Shown one piece after another: positions 34,938-47,171 of a stretch of 64,000 nt of DNA (position 1 is its first letter; every line of letters starts with the position of its first letter). A program made the translations under genes and the position numbers. The stretch is taken from assembly GCA_019188255.1 (NCBI GenBank), contig JAETXT010000004.1, positions 1,612,001-1,676,000 on the forward strand. The letters run 5' to 3'. The notes below the pieces were generated by a model. That model did no database searches and was not told the origin of the DNA. It saw nothing but the letters and a program-made list of their open reading frames with translations. The stretch comes from Verticillium longisporum. Lineage: Eukaryota; Ascomycota; Sordariomycetes; Glomerellales; Plectosphaerellaceae.

Positions 34938-37550
34938 ATGGAGCGAGCTGGGTCGGGGACCGCCAAGTCCTTGTTTCCCAAAGGACCCAGCTTCTCCTTG
35001 GAGGACTTCTCCAGCAAGGACTTCATCGTCCGTGACTTTATTGACTCCCTCGCGGAAACGGCTGTGCCGGTCAACCGCCGATCGGGACCCTCGCAGCAGG
35101 CTTTCGACTCGAAACCTCTGATCCGCACTTTCGAGAGTAGGTTGCTCTGTGCCCCGAAACAAGCATACGGCGCATGACTGACAGCTAGCTACACACAGGC
35201 GCCCTCGCTCAACTCGGAACCTTGTCCGAAGATCTCCAGGAGACCGAATCCGAATTGCTGTCGAACGTACGCCGAGCCGAAGCCCAACATGACCAGACAC
35301 TCGAGACCCTCGGTCGCAAGCTCGACCAGTCCATGCGGTCCTTCGAAGCGCTCGATCTGAACCTCAGCAACTCCAATGGCACACCCGACCGAAGCGGCAG
35401 GCAGGAAGGTGGAGGCAACGTCGCCGTGCAGATCGGCGAGAAGCTGGAGGATCTCGACAAGAAGAGGAGGAGGGCGCAGGATGCCATCTTCCTCATCCAA
35501 TGCTGGCTCGAGGTCAGCGAGACCGGCCGGCTGTCGTCCCTCGAAGACATCCAGCGCATCGGCGGCGCAGAAAACAAAGTCCGATGCGCCGTCATCTCCC
35601 GCCAGCTGATGCGCATGAGCCAGAGGCTCGACCCGGCATCGTGGGGCCAGACCAACGGCTCACGCACAAACGGCGTCACCAATGGCGTGTCGGGTGCGAA
35701 CAGGCACAACACGCGCGAGGTGCTCGAAAAGTTCAGCGAGGGGCTCGAACAGGAGCTGCTCAAGCAGTTCAACAACAGCTACCGACGACAAAACTTTGAC
35801 GACATGATGGAGTGCGCCAAGGTGCTGCAGGACTTCAACGGCGGCGCCAGCGTCATTGCCGTGTTTGTCAACCAGCACCAGTTCTTCATCGATCGCGACC
35901 AGCTCATCACGGACGAGGTCACCACAGACGGCGAGACGTGGGAGCAGCTTGCGGATCCCGACTCGGATCCTCCAGGCGTGGAACCCAGTCTGCAGTCTCT
36001 CATTGACGAAGTCAAGATTGTCATGCAGGAAGAGTCGTTCATCATCAAGCGCGCCTTCCCCAACTATGAGACGGTGCTCATCAAATTCATCCAGAGGGTG
36101 TTCCAGCAGTCCATACAACAGCGACTGGAGCTGGTTCTGGACAAGGCGAATACCGTCTCATCGCTGGCCTTTTTGCGATCCCTGCACTCGTCAAGAGCAT
36201 ACATTAGCACTTTGATCGAGGATCTCAAGTCCCATGGCCTGACGGAGCACCCCGAACCTGCCTCGGCGCAGATCTCCCAGACCCTTGACCAACAGATGGA
36301 GGAACTCTTCGTTCCTTACCTTGTCGGCAACTCGTACATTGACAGGGAGAAGAAGAGCCTTGAGGAAATGTACAACTCGCTGCTCTTCAAGTTCACGGCT
36401 TTCCACGCCAAGAGGAAGGAGGCACCCACTGGCTTCATGGCCTCCCTGGCACAGCAGAGCACACAGCTCATGTCGTCGGCCAAGGATGCCTACCTTGAAC
36501 GTCTGGACTCGTCTGAACTGACGCCAACGCAAAAGACCATGATGCTGCGTGTGGCCGGCCTGTCAGCCAACCGCGACAGCAAGAACGAAGTGGAGCTTAC
36601 CGAGGAGGACGGCCAGCTCCGGGTGCAGAACGCGAAGCGCATGATGAAGTGGCTGGCCGAGAGTGCGGCGGACGCTGGAGCTGGGCTCCGCAGTCGAGAC
36701 GCCCAAAGATGTCAACATTTTGCTCAACCTCCTGCTGTCCACCATGGGCCACGTCTACATCGAGACGGGCCTCGACGCGGCCCTCGATCAGTCCTCGTCT
36801 CTCGAAAACGCAAAGACGGAACCTGACATGAGCTTCCTGCCCACGATTCGCCCGGCCGTCACCATCACGGCCATCATGGAGCGTTTCATCACCACCGTTC
36901 TCATCAAGCTCGCAGAGTCCAACACGACGGTTCGCCGCAACATGTCCTCGCAGACGAGGGCGTCGATCGAGACGATCGAGAAGAAGACAAACAGCGTCAT
37001 CCGCTCCTCGATCGACGTGCTCACCAACTGGGTCTCGCGCTCGCTCTCCTCGCAGAAGAAGCTCGACTTCCGCCCCCGCGACGGCGAGCTCGACTCGCTC
37101 CAGACCCCGACGTGTCTGCAGATCAGCACCTTCCTCGCCAAGGCCGCCCGTCAGGTGAGCCAGGCCGTCGACGGCCACAACATGGAGGTCTTCGCGTCGG
37201 AGCTCGCGCTCGCCGTCCTGGCGCTCCTCTTTGAGCACTTTAAGAAGTTCCAGGTCAACGCCACGGGCGGGCCCATGGTCGCCCAGGACATTTCAAAGTA
37301 CGCCGCCACCCTCAAGGCCTTTGGCTCGCTGACCAGGGAGGTCGAGGCCGCCGTCGAGCTGCTGACCGAGGTCGGCTCGCTCTTCATCGTCGGCCCCGAG
37401 GCGCTGCGGGAAAAGTCCAGAGGCCTGGCCGTGACGGGGCCGACGGGCGTCGCGGCGCGGAAGCTGACGAAGCCGGATTTCCGCGCCTTTGTGCAGAAGC
37501 GGGACGATGCTGCGTCGGTGGGGATCCAGGGCGTGCTGGCTGGGCTGTAG
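34938..37550 (+). CDS. cog6: COG complex subunit 6, frameshifted
   Basis: Exon 1 is 34938-35136 and exon 2 is 35199-37550, about 850 residues. COG6 belongs to lobe B of the conserved oligomeric Golgi complex, which tethers retrograde vesicles and keeps glycosylation enzymes in place. Supporting segments are FSSKDFIVRDFIDSLAE, an N-terminal coiled-coil region (LSEDLQETESELLSNVRRAE and beyond), VNQHQFFIDRDQLITDE, FLRSLHSSRAYISTLIEDL and a helical C-terminal part with ETPKDVNILLNLLLSTMGHV and LAKAARQVSQAVDG. The reading frame changes near 36662: WLAES should continue with VRRTLELGSAVETP. Two missing bases, or one extra, in GAGAGTGCGG would explain it. The gene is otherwise intact, so error is likely. 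Confidence 0.86.
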
Positions 37551-37880
37551 AGAGGGGAGCCTGCGTTTGGTCGGAGGATTGACGATACGATGGAATGATA
37601 CCAGATTTACTGTGCCTTGTTCGATTTATGAAAATGTCATGTCCTGTGTTCGTATAATGGAGCGGTGCCGAGACTTTACCGATATGTGTTTCATTCAGCC
37701 GTCTGTTGATACAATCCATCTTACACAGAGGATTTGTACAATGCGGTAGCTACAAGCCAGCAATAGCCACCTCGACCCCCTGACTACCTTATACAGCCAT
37801 GTTGTACACATTCGGACACGCCAGCCAATATTCTCCCTCCGATCGCCGACGCTTCCGAACAGCCAACTCCCTCGAGGACG
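37551..37880. other. Short region between convergent genes
   Basis: 330 bp between the 3' ends of cog6 and cyt-4. It is A/T-richer than the genes and presumably holds both polyadenylation regions. Confidence 0.5.
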
Positions 37881-40800
37881 CTACGCTCCAGCCGCACCCT
37901 CAGTCTCAGCCTCGTCCTCTCCCCGGACAGGTTCGACCTCGAGCTCGGTAGTATACGTATTCATATCCCGAATCTCCACCGTCAACACATCCCCGACGTT
38001 CGTCTCGGCCAGTTTCGTCCCGACATCCAGCCGAGCCAGCGGCACGACGGCGCCGATGCCGTAAAAGTCCCGCAGCCGCCCGCGGATGCCAAACGGCAGC
38101 ACGGCGTCGACGACAAAGGCGAAGCGCTCCGGGAGCGGCGCCCCGCCGAACTTCCACGCGCGGAGCAGGGCCTGGAAGATCCATTGCGTCGGCCCGTCGC
38201 GGCTGTCGACCTCGCGGATCTGGCGCTGGCGCGCCTGCAGGGCGGGGAGCAGGCGGGAGAGGGCGTCGTGGGACCAGGGGAGGGATGGAGGGGCCGAGGC
38301 GTCCGCGTGCTCGCCGGCCTCGGTCGTCGAGGCGACGACGGCGGGGGGTGTGCCGGTCGCCCGCTCGTGGGCGAGGGCTGCGTGGATCTGCCAGTGCACG
38401 ATGAGGTCGGTGTACCGGCGTAGCGGGGAGGACGCCTTGGTGTAGGCGTCGAGGCCGACGGAGTAGAAGGGCGCCGGTTGGGCAGAGAGCTCTGAGGTGC
38501 CGATGAGGCCGAAAAGCTGCTGCAGGAGGGCCGGGGGCAAGGGTTTACCGGCGGCCGTTAGGGGGTCGACGACCTCCTCGCGGAGGCGTTTCAGCTCAGC
38601 TGCGTTGCGGAGGGCTTCGGGCTGCGTGCTGTACGGGGCTGGAATGTTGCGGGACTGGCACCACTTGGCGGCGACCTCGCCGGCGGGGTGCATCATGCGC
38701 TCGACCAGACGGTCGGCCTGGCTATAGCTCGAGTGCGAGAACTTGATGAACGGGTCGCCGTTCCAGGCCATGGACGCATTGGGGTCTGTGGCGTGCTGCT
38801 TGGCAGAGATGGGCCGAAAAGACACCTCTGGAGAGGGGAGCCTAGACTGCAGAGTGGGAAGCTGGCCTTTGGCGGCACGGCGGTCCTTGAGTGCTTCGCC
38901 AAGGCGGTCGAGAAGGAGGAGGCCTTCCCTATCCTCCGCCGTGAGCTCGTCAGCCGTCGTGATTTTCTTGACGGGAGGTCGAGGGCCGGGGTCCTTTCCG
39001 ACAGAAAAGGCTGCATCGCCACCGCTCTCCAAAGACTGAAGGCCGGGCAGGATAGACGTGACCTCACGTTTCGTCATATGCACGACGTTGTGAACAGTCC
39101 CGGGCTCGACATTGTAGCCTAGGACGTCGCCCTCTTCGTTCACCTTTGCGCTAAAAGTGAGGACCGGCTTGCCGGGGTTCAGCGAGAACTTCTGCTCCAG
39201 CTCAGGCGGTAACATCTTTTCAGGGTAGCCAGCAAGGTAGAGACTGGAGGGCATGGACTCGATATAGGATGCCAGCGGTGACGCTGGGTCGATGACTGAT
39301 GCTGGATCTGCGATGTGGATGTGAATCCAGTGCTCGCCAGCTACATCCGTCGCCTCGATGGAAAAGCCGTCATCGACATCTGCAGTCTGGTCCGAGTCGA
39401 CACAGAAGATCTTGGTCTCGCCCCAGTCTCGGCGGGCACCCGCAGCGATGTCTGGCCTCATGGATGCCTCGACGTCGACGCTCGGACGACTCAGGCTGCC
39501 ACCCCTACTGATCTCCGTGTCTGGGAAACGGTATTCGTACCGGGCTGGAATATCCCACGGCGGGATCCAGCCGATCTCTTGCAGAAACGTAAAGGCTGTC
39601 CAGTGGGCGACCCAGTCGGATTCGCTGTATAGCTGCGTCAGGCGAAGAATCGAGGATCCCAGACTATCAATCTGAGACGCTTGAGGAATGACCCTCCTGC
39701 ACGCCCACAGCTCCATGAAGCGTATGTACTTCAGATCCGATTCTTCCCACTGGGGCAGATCCTCCGCCATCTGGCTGCTGGGACCTATCATACCATGAGG
39801 GGTCCAAGGCCTGTTCCTTCGGTTGGCGTTGACAATGGCACGCGCTCGCAAAATGAAGCGTCCGAGGTCGTTCTGTTTCAAAAGGGATGCAGACTGTCCG
39901 GGGTTGTCTCTTAGATACGCCCCATCGACAAGGCGGCGCACCCTTGACTCGACCAGTTGCAACAGGGCGATATCGGAGCCGGGCTGCACCTCGTAAATGT
40001 AGTTCCTCCGATGCCACTTTGCGTTCAACGGTCGAAACCCCCAGCCGTGACGCTGCAGAGCAAGGTTAACGGCATACAGAACATGGGACGAGAACGTGCT
40101 GCCCTCCCGGAGAAATGCGGGCAGCATACGATCAGCGAGTTCCTCTAGGCTCAAGTAGGTGCGCTTGTTCGGGTCAGCCACATGCTCGCTGGCACCATCC
40201 ATGTGTTTCAGAGAGGATTGGTAGAAGTGAACGGCCTCTGCGTAGAACTTGGTCAATCTCCCCTGCAAGTCGGCTGCCGTTCTCAGAGCCTGCGGAGTGC
40301 GCACGTGGTGCAAAACGTTGCGCGGTCGGGTAAAAGGCTCCGATGGGAGCAGGTCGACGATGGGCTGCAGAACAGCAGGGTCAACATAGTTGGTGACGGT
40401 GAAGAGAGCAACCAGACTCTGGTAGGCCAGCACCTCGCCCGTGTTCAGGTAGAAATACTGCAGACCGTGGTGGCGACCGAGGCAGATGGCGAGGACTGGC
40501 AAGCGGCTGCCACCGAAGCGCGTCTCCACGAGATCGCCGGCGAGGAGAGCGGATGTCTGGCCTCGGAGGTCTGACAGAACATCGCCATCGTACAGGTCGT
40601 TCTTGGCTTGCCTAGTGTCGTGCTCGTCGGTGAACGTGCGAACAGTCTGTGGCCTTGTAAGGAAGTTCCCCAGTCTTTCGTTGAAAGGCAGGTCGTCTAG
40701 AAGTCTGTGAGCGGATGCCTGGTTCTCCTGTTCCCAGACACGAAGCCTGTCGCGAACGCTGATTCTGGGCTGATCATGCTCGGCAAGACTCGTGGACAGG

Positions 40801-41066
40801 TTCTCGAAACCCTCTGCATCATTCACAGACTGCGTAACGGTCGCAAGAGTCTGGAAAACGATGAGCATTCGGAGAGGCAGTCATGAGAATGGGGTAACAC
40901 TCACTCGCTGAGCTGCCGGGCGAGCCACCAATGAAGCGGAAGCAGCTGAGGGTTGGGTTCTAGAGGTTCTAGAGCATACGCTTGTAGGAGATACAACTTC
41001 GGCACAAGCGGAGACACATCTGCGGCAGATATAGGGCCGTCGTATCTGCTGCAACATTCTGGCCAT
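37881..41066 (-). CDS. cyt-4: Mitochondrial RNase II-family exoribonuclease (CYT-4/DSS1 type)
   Basis: Exon 1 is 41066-40905 and exon 2 is 40850-37881, joined by a 54-bp intron; 1,043 residues. The first exon (MARMLQQIRRPYICRRCVS) is basic, lacks acidic residues and suits a mitochondrial targeting sequence. The RNB domain shows VDSDQTADVDDGFSIE near residue 545, the magnesium-binding aspartates, and SSPLRRYTDLIVHWQIH near residue 862, then a C-terminal S1-like region. CYT-4 of Neurospora and Dss1 of yeast degrade and process mitochondrial RNA, introns and 3' ends. The long N-terminal half without RNB motifs is usual for this branch. One continuous frame with no break. Confidence 0.9.
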
Positions 41067-41562
41067 GAAGTCATCGGACTGTTGCGCTGACTGAATGAGT
41101 GCGGGTGGATCTCTCTTCAGCGCGACAATCACTCACAAAAACTCGTCTTCAGGTGGAAGACATTGCAGGACATGAACGCGGGATCACGTGACTGGATGTG
41201 CTCCAGGTACGTACATCTCCGACGTCCCCCTGAAAATGTTCAGTGCGTCCACTGTATGAACCTTGAGAAGTCTACCGTGTGTATGGCCAGACATTTGCCC
41301 CAGCCTGGTTTGCAGGCACCTCAGTCAATCACGTCACGGATGGTATTCGAATGCAATGCGTTCTCCGACTACAAGCGACGGCTCAAAGCGAAGGCAGGTT
41401 ACCGGATCTCTGTGTGTGACAGTTGCTCAGGCCAAATGATGCATATACTTCAGTTATCCAATCCCTCTCCACGTTCAAGACTTGTAGGCTCCAGCCGCCT
41501 TCCTTCGTAGGTTTCTCAAGATTCTGCAGCAAAGCCCTGGTATCGAGCCGTGTCTTGCTTCA
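41067..41562. other. Upstream region of cyt-4
   Basis: 496 bp between the cyt-4 start and the 3' end of the chitin-binding protein gene, both on the minus strand. No coding signal. Confidence 0.5.
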
Positions 41563-43744
41563 CTATCTGTTCTGGTACACCGACATCCTGTTGCCTGCAC
41601 CACAGTACTGATCGCGATTCCCAACGCAGGTCAGGGTGCAGTCGTTCGCTGACACGGCGGATCCAGCAGCAAAAGTGTCACCGCAGTAACCTGCATCACA
41701 GGTCAGATGATGAATTATTGGGATCGTTGATGAACCATCAAGGCAGACAGAAGAACGTTGGATGAAAGGCACGGGGAGGGGACGATAGAGGGAGCGGTGG
41801 TGACGAGGCTTCTTCAGTGACTTACATTCTTTTCCAAACTCGGCTCCAAAGTAGTCAAAGCCAAGGCAAAGGTTAGCACATTCGTGCAACGTCATGTTGG
41901 CCTGTGAGTATTGGGCGCCAGTCAATGATCGGTTTGCGCTGCCATCGGTGCGGCACTCGACATAGTACCAGCGGTAAGCGACCCTGGTGCCCACGACTAT
42001 CATAGCCGGCTGTGTGGGCTGGGGCACCGTGTTTCCGGGTAGTTTGTACATGAGCATGCGGTTACCGGCACCGCAGAGCTGCTTGTCGGGGGCTCCGGGG
42101 CAGGGCATGTTGCACGCGGAGAGGGCAACAGAATAACCGCCGTCGATGGTGTTGCTGTACCAGCACTCCTTGCCGAATTCGACGCCGGCGTATGCGTAGC
42201 CCGCGGCCTTGGCGAGACACTTTTCGACCGTCATCAGGTCGTCCGTATAAGAAACGTTGAGGGCACGAGCATTGGGCGGCCTGTTCCAGCAACCTACCAG
42301 CTCGTAGGAGCCAGACTTCTGGACGGCTACAGGCTTGGAAGTGGTTGTCGTCGTTGGCTGCGTCGTGGTGACGGGAGACGTAGACGTCGTCTTGGGGGCA
42401 CCGCTGACGAGAACCGTCGTATCGCATAGACCGTACTCAGACTGACTATATTGTGAGTAGAGACGAGTCAGCAAGATCGAACCTCTTTCCGGATCAGGGC
42501 CCATGCTCAACATACCAGCCTTGGAGGTTGCTGCATTCCCAGTCCGAGAAACCACAGTAGCCCGCAGCGCCGCAGCAGTTGCCATAGTTGTACTTTGTGT
42601 CGGTGCACTTGTACTTGTTGTCGTAGCCGCATGTTCCGTCAGGGCTGGGGGTGAACGGCGTGGGTGCGGGCTTTGTAGACCTAGTACATTAGGTTGTCAG
42701 CGTTTTCGTGAACTGCAACGTTGTCTGCGAGCGGCTTGTCATACGTCGCGGTGGCGGTGGTGACTGGTGCATTTGATGTCGTTACTGCTGAACCATCGCA
42801 TGCGCCGGACTGGCATTTGCCGGCACCGCACTCGGCTGCAGTGCTGCCACACCTGAGATGATAGAAGAATTGTCAGTTTCTTGAGGTTTTGCACGACTTT
42901 GTCATTTGCAGGCGAGGGGTTACAGACTTTCCTGCGTTGGAGCAGCATTTGCCCCATTTCCCGCCGCACTCCAGAAAGCCAAAGTCTTTACCGCAAGACC
43001 CGTCGAAACTGTAACCAAGACCTGGGCAGTTTCCTTCCTGACAGTTTCCGATGGCACAGGAAGCGCTAAGGACGTTCACGATTAGCTCGTTTCACCCGGA
43101 AGCTGGGTGTTGGGGGCTTTGGGAGATATACTCTGTAGAACCGCAACTGGGGGGAGTATGGTCAGCACATAGACTCGGATGCTCGGAAAGAAAAACACCC
43201 GTCCAAAGGAGGCTACTCACCGGTTGTTAGCACCACAACAGTCTCCGAATTCAGAGTTGATGCATGTGACATTGTTCCCTGTGCGCAGTCCGCACCCACC
43301 GTCCTTGGACACGGGAATCTCGGCATCTGCACCATATCAAAGTCAGCTTGGCCATGTTCGGACATGACTGCACCAGCATTTGCATAGCAGTACGGAGAGG
43401 GAGGGAATGGGGACTCGGTCCGTACTCGTCCTGCGGCAGTAGGTCTCTCCAGGGACGAAAGCGTAGCAGTCAGACTGAACCGTCGGATTCAGCTTGTAGA
43501 ACTGGGCCATGGTCAAGCCGTATCGCTTGAGGTAGTCCTGGCAGGTATCCCAGGCGTTCGATCTTGACCAGGCACGACAGCTGCCGAGCTCAAAGGCCCG
43601 CTCGACCAGCTGGAAGGGCGAGGCCTCGACGAGGTCTTCCGAGAAGGATTTACCTCCATATTCGGATGGCGCGGCGTGCGAGACGGCAGCGTAAGAGGCA
43701 ATGGCAGTCAGCAGAACAGCGCCGCTTTGGTGGAGAGGTTTCAT
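41563..43744 (-). CDS. Secreted LysM - three CBM18 - two WSC chitin-binding protein
   Basis: Eight exons: 43744-43426, 43326-43221, 43146-43132, 43065-42928, 42852-42745, 42680-42516, 42445-41826 and 41690-41563, exactly 532 residues. A signal peptide (LLTAIASYAAVSHA) is followed by a LysM domain at residues 55-105 (WDTCQDYLKRYGLTMAQFY and DCYAFVPGETYC). Three cysteine-rich CBM18 modules follow, about residues 116-150 (CINSEFGDCCGANNRCGST), 165-205 (CGGKWGKCCSNAGKCGST) and 240-280 (YNYGNCCGAAGYCGF). After a Thr-rich linker come two WSC domains, about 328-412 and 442-531, each with GxEFGKEC and YCGAGNRM-like ends. LysM and CBM18 bind chitin or its fragments; WSC domains bind wall glycans. There is no GPI signal or membrane segment and no catalytic domain. 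Likely roles are shielding the fungal wall, sequestering chitin fragments, or contact with other microbes. Confidence 0.88.
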
Positions 43745-44993
43745 GATGGCGAGTCGGGTCTGGCTCGACTCTTGACGAAAGATGCGGCAATGACTGGAGC
43801 ACCTCGGTTGAGGGTTGCAACGCGTCGTGCAGGTGACGACTATATGTCACGATGACTTGCCAAGTAGGTATGTCGAGTTGGTATGAAGTCACAAGAAGAG
43901 TCCCGAAGAGAGGGCAGACGAAGAGGACGGCAAAGAAGAGGAAGAGGGGGATGCGGCCAGGGCGAGCTTGTGTCTCTGGCCCGAGAGCCCGTTCGATCCA
44001 GCTGGTTCATTCTTCTTGTTTTTTTCCTTCTCCGTCTCACCTGGCTGCGGAGCATCGCGATGCCGAGGCAGAGTATGTGGCATTGCGTGCGAAGAACATG
44101 GCCTGGGAAGAGAGGTACACGGCTGTACCTGCGAAGTCTCGGGGTTCTCAACGGTAGGTAGGGATGTATGCGTTGGAAGGTGCATGGCAATCAGGAAAGT
44201 GCATGATGAGTAAGAGGCACTTTCCAGGGCATGCTAGCGCCTCTCGCCGTATGCATCAGGGAGGATAGCCCTTGCCGTTGCGCTGAAGAATCGGCGGCTA
44301 CCTCCCGGATCAGCATTCCGCGTATAGATAAGTGGGAGATGAGGCGAGGCCAGGGAGCATCAAGCTTGATCCTGCAAGGTCAAAATGCCTGGCTACCTTG
44401 GGCGGGGGCGGCCGCCTCGGACATCGGTGTCCGGCCCGATCGTGGTCTAGGCCCTGCGAACTCTGGCGAGGGGTCCTTCGAAGTGCGGTGCTGAACTAAA
44501 AAGCTTGAGGGTCTCGATCCCCACTTGGCAGCGTCCGGGGAAGCTGTCAGTCGACCAGGGGGTTCGGGTGCCTGCCCTGAGTGCCAGGGGGAGGCCTGGA
44601 AGGGGCGACCCCTGATGACCAGGCGGGCAGTCGGATCCGATCTGGTCTGGCCAGCCTGCCCCTTACCTTGCCCTTCTCCATATCACGATGCTTCCACCTC
44701 CCTGGTATGAACTGCAAGCTCCAGTCATTAAACATCATCTATCATCTGCATCTAGCCGTCCACCAACCAGATCATTCGCTCCAGCTGCCTATTTTGACGA
44801 CCAATTTGTTTTTGATCTCGCGCTGTCACGAGAACACCGTTCGACGCTGCCGAAACTGCCCACCTCTACAACTCCTCTCCCCCCACCTTTGTCTCTTCCG
44901 CTTCATCTTCCCTCTCGCACCTACACCCTTCCTCTCGTTACCACCCCGCCCCCACCTCGCAGACATCTTACTCGCTTCATGCCATCAGCAACC
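43745..44993. other. Divergent upstream region
   Basis: 1.25 kb between the chitin-binding protein gene (minus) and the F-box gene (plus). No coding signal. The final 300 bp are C/T-rich and look like a leader of the F-box transcript. Confidence 0.45.
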
Positions 44994-46600
44994 ATGGTGC
45001 AGGGTCTGCTGTCATGTCCGACCGAAATCACAGTCCAGATCATTTCCCTCTGCGATGGGCTCACTGACATGCTGGCTCTCGCTTCCACGTGCAGGCAGCT
45101 GCATGTCATGTGGGAGAAGGCCGCCCCGCCACTCATCTGGTCGACTGGGCGGAGAGAAATTCCTGCCTTTGAGGAGGCCTTGATGGCGGTGAGTCGGATT
45201 CCGAGGAGGAGTCGACACCCTGTGTTCCAGGCCCACGACGCCTGAAATGTGACCGAGCACATGGCCTTTCTTGTTTCTCTTGCTCACCTCGCCCCCATCT
45301 TACCCCTACCTTCTCATTATACACGCTGACAGGCTATATTCCTCTCCCACAGGTCCGCGCGACGAACCTCGTCAGACCCGCCTTCGAGGCCGGTGAGCTG
45401 CCGCCTCGCATCACATCCCTCGGCAAACTCACTGGCGCCTCACGCAAGCCCAGACATGCCGGGCTCATCCCTGTCCTGCAGGTGCAGCATGTGGCCTCCT
45501 GCCTCGCGCACATGCTCTTCTACTCTGGCAAGATGATTTTTGGACAGTCCAAGTGGACCGGTCTTGTGCATCCAGATCCGCCCAACTCCAGCATAACGGG
45601 TCCCAGCGACGATGGAGCCGAACACGCTCGCCTGCTCTCCCAATGGAAAGACAACTTCCGGCGGGCCACCTACAGGCTCTTCCTCGCCGGCGCAGGTCTT
45701 GCACATGCCTACCATGAGCCCTTCTTCCGATCCCTTGAGCAGGGCGAGAGGTACTTTTCAGAGCCCTCGACTCGCGAGTCTTGGGAACGGGACAATGACT
45801 ATCTCGGCACCTTTGCTGTCTATAATCACGAGCTTCAGGGCGACAAGAACGCAGAAGCCTTTGGGCCCCTTTCTAGCTGGATAGTAGAGACCGCGAGGAC
45901 AGAAGCGTCTAGTCGAGGTTTCATGCCGTACTGGAAGAGGCCAGCCTACCTGGCAGAAAGATCCGAGGAAGAGGAGGAGGAAGAGGATGACAATGGCGAA
46001 GGACGTGATGGTCCCTTGACCGACCAGGACGTTTTCCCCCTCTGGGAGCTTATGCGCATGTGGACAGCACATGAGCTCGCGCAGATTCGACTCGACTGGG
46101 GCAGGGGCACCAATCATCATTCGCCGCACTCTGAATGGATGAGGCATCTGGAGCCCTCTCAGGTACGGATGACCTCGGTCGTTCTGTTCGGCACCTTTCA
46201 GCTTACCGAGTTGACTATGCCTGCTCGAGTCGAGGACACAGAACACACAGTACTCATCGCGACCCCTGTGACTCCATCGGACGCAGGAGGTCGCAGCACC
46301 AGCCCGACGACCTCTGTGCACGTACTTGACGGTCCGCCGCAGCCGTACTCGTGGAATGTGCGAGAACGACTGGCCTGGATGCCTCTACCCTCCGACCGTA
46401 GTGAGCAGGATCCTGGCCCCGGTCTCGGTTGTAAGTTTTTCAGCTACATTTTCGAGGTCTACTGGAGCAGAAGATTCACGAACATGGATACGTATTGGGC
46501 CAGTGCGCCGATCCACGAGTTCGTCGCCGGAGCAGAAGCTTTCCCCGAGGGCGATGACGGGCGGGAGAATTACGGCTTCGGTTTTCTTGAGCGGATTTAG
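44994..46600 (+). CDS. F-box protein
   Basis: Exon 1 is 44994-45188 and exon 2 is 45353-46600, separated by a 164-bp intron; about 480 residues. The ATG at 44994 has a good context; one at 44979 would add five residues. The N-terminus fits an F-box (LLSCPTEITVQIISLCDG, then LALASTCRQLHVMW), the helix bundle that docks on Skp1 in SCF ubiquitin ligases. The remainder has no recognised repeats and contains an acidic run of Glu/Asp near 45970. This is the general pattern of the many fungal F-box proteins with unknown substrates. It sits between secreted-protein genes but has no signal peptide itself. Confidence 0.72.
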
Positions 46601-47171
46601 GATCCTGCCCACATCAGATTAGCCTATTCGTTTGGTCTACATCACTACCTTGTACCTGCATCACCCAAGGGTTCCTCTTCCATCAGCTCATGTCCCCTCT
46701 CTTAACCCCTGTTCCCGGCACGGCACGACGTGGGGGCTGCAACGTGCATCGACCAGCCCCGCAAAGCTTACATTGCTTGACGAGCAGGGGTTAGGGGCCA
46801 CAGAAGACTTGATCTCGACGCTGTGCGCCCTCAGTCTGACCATCCCGGTCGCAATCTTTGAAGAGGTCTTGTCACAAGGGCGGCCCGCTACCCCAGGCGC
46901 CTCACTTCTCTGTCAGGAAAGACTGCGCATCACAAGAGCGTCCGTCATCATGGCCAAGCACAGGAGACGGCCCCATACGACCGCAGGCACCTCGGCAACG
47001 CAGGGCTGCTCTTCTCTGATAGATCTATGGCTCGCCCCTTGGTCTGACCTCCGTCGCCGAGGTTGACAAGAGCGGCTTCAGACACTCTCGTCTTCCCCTT
47101 CGCTCTCAATCGCTTCATCGTTCAACGTACGAATCTTCTCTACTGCCCGTCAGATTCCCGTCAGATTCATC
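46601..47171. other. Intergenic region
   Basis: 570 bp with one 144-codon open frame of poor composition. No feature supported. Confidence 0.5.

Noticed and set aside
44480..44530. Second tRNA-like phrase (GGGTCTCGATCCC)
   Set aside because: No A-box or cloverleaf upstream on either strand.
46632..47066. 144-codon open frame between the F-box and nuclease genes
   Set aside because: Low-quality composition, no motif, no supporting splice or start context.
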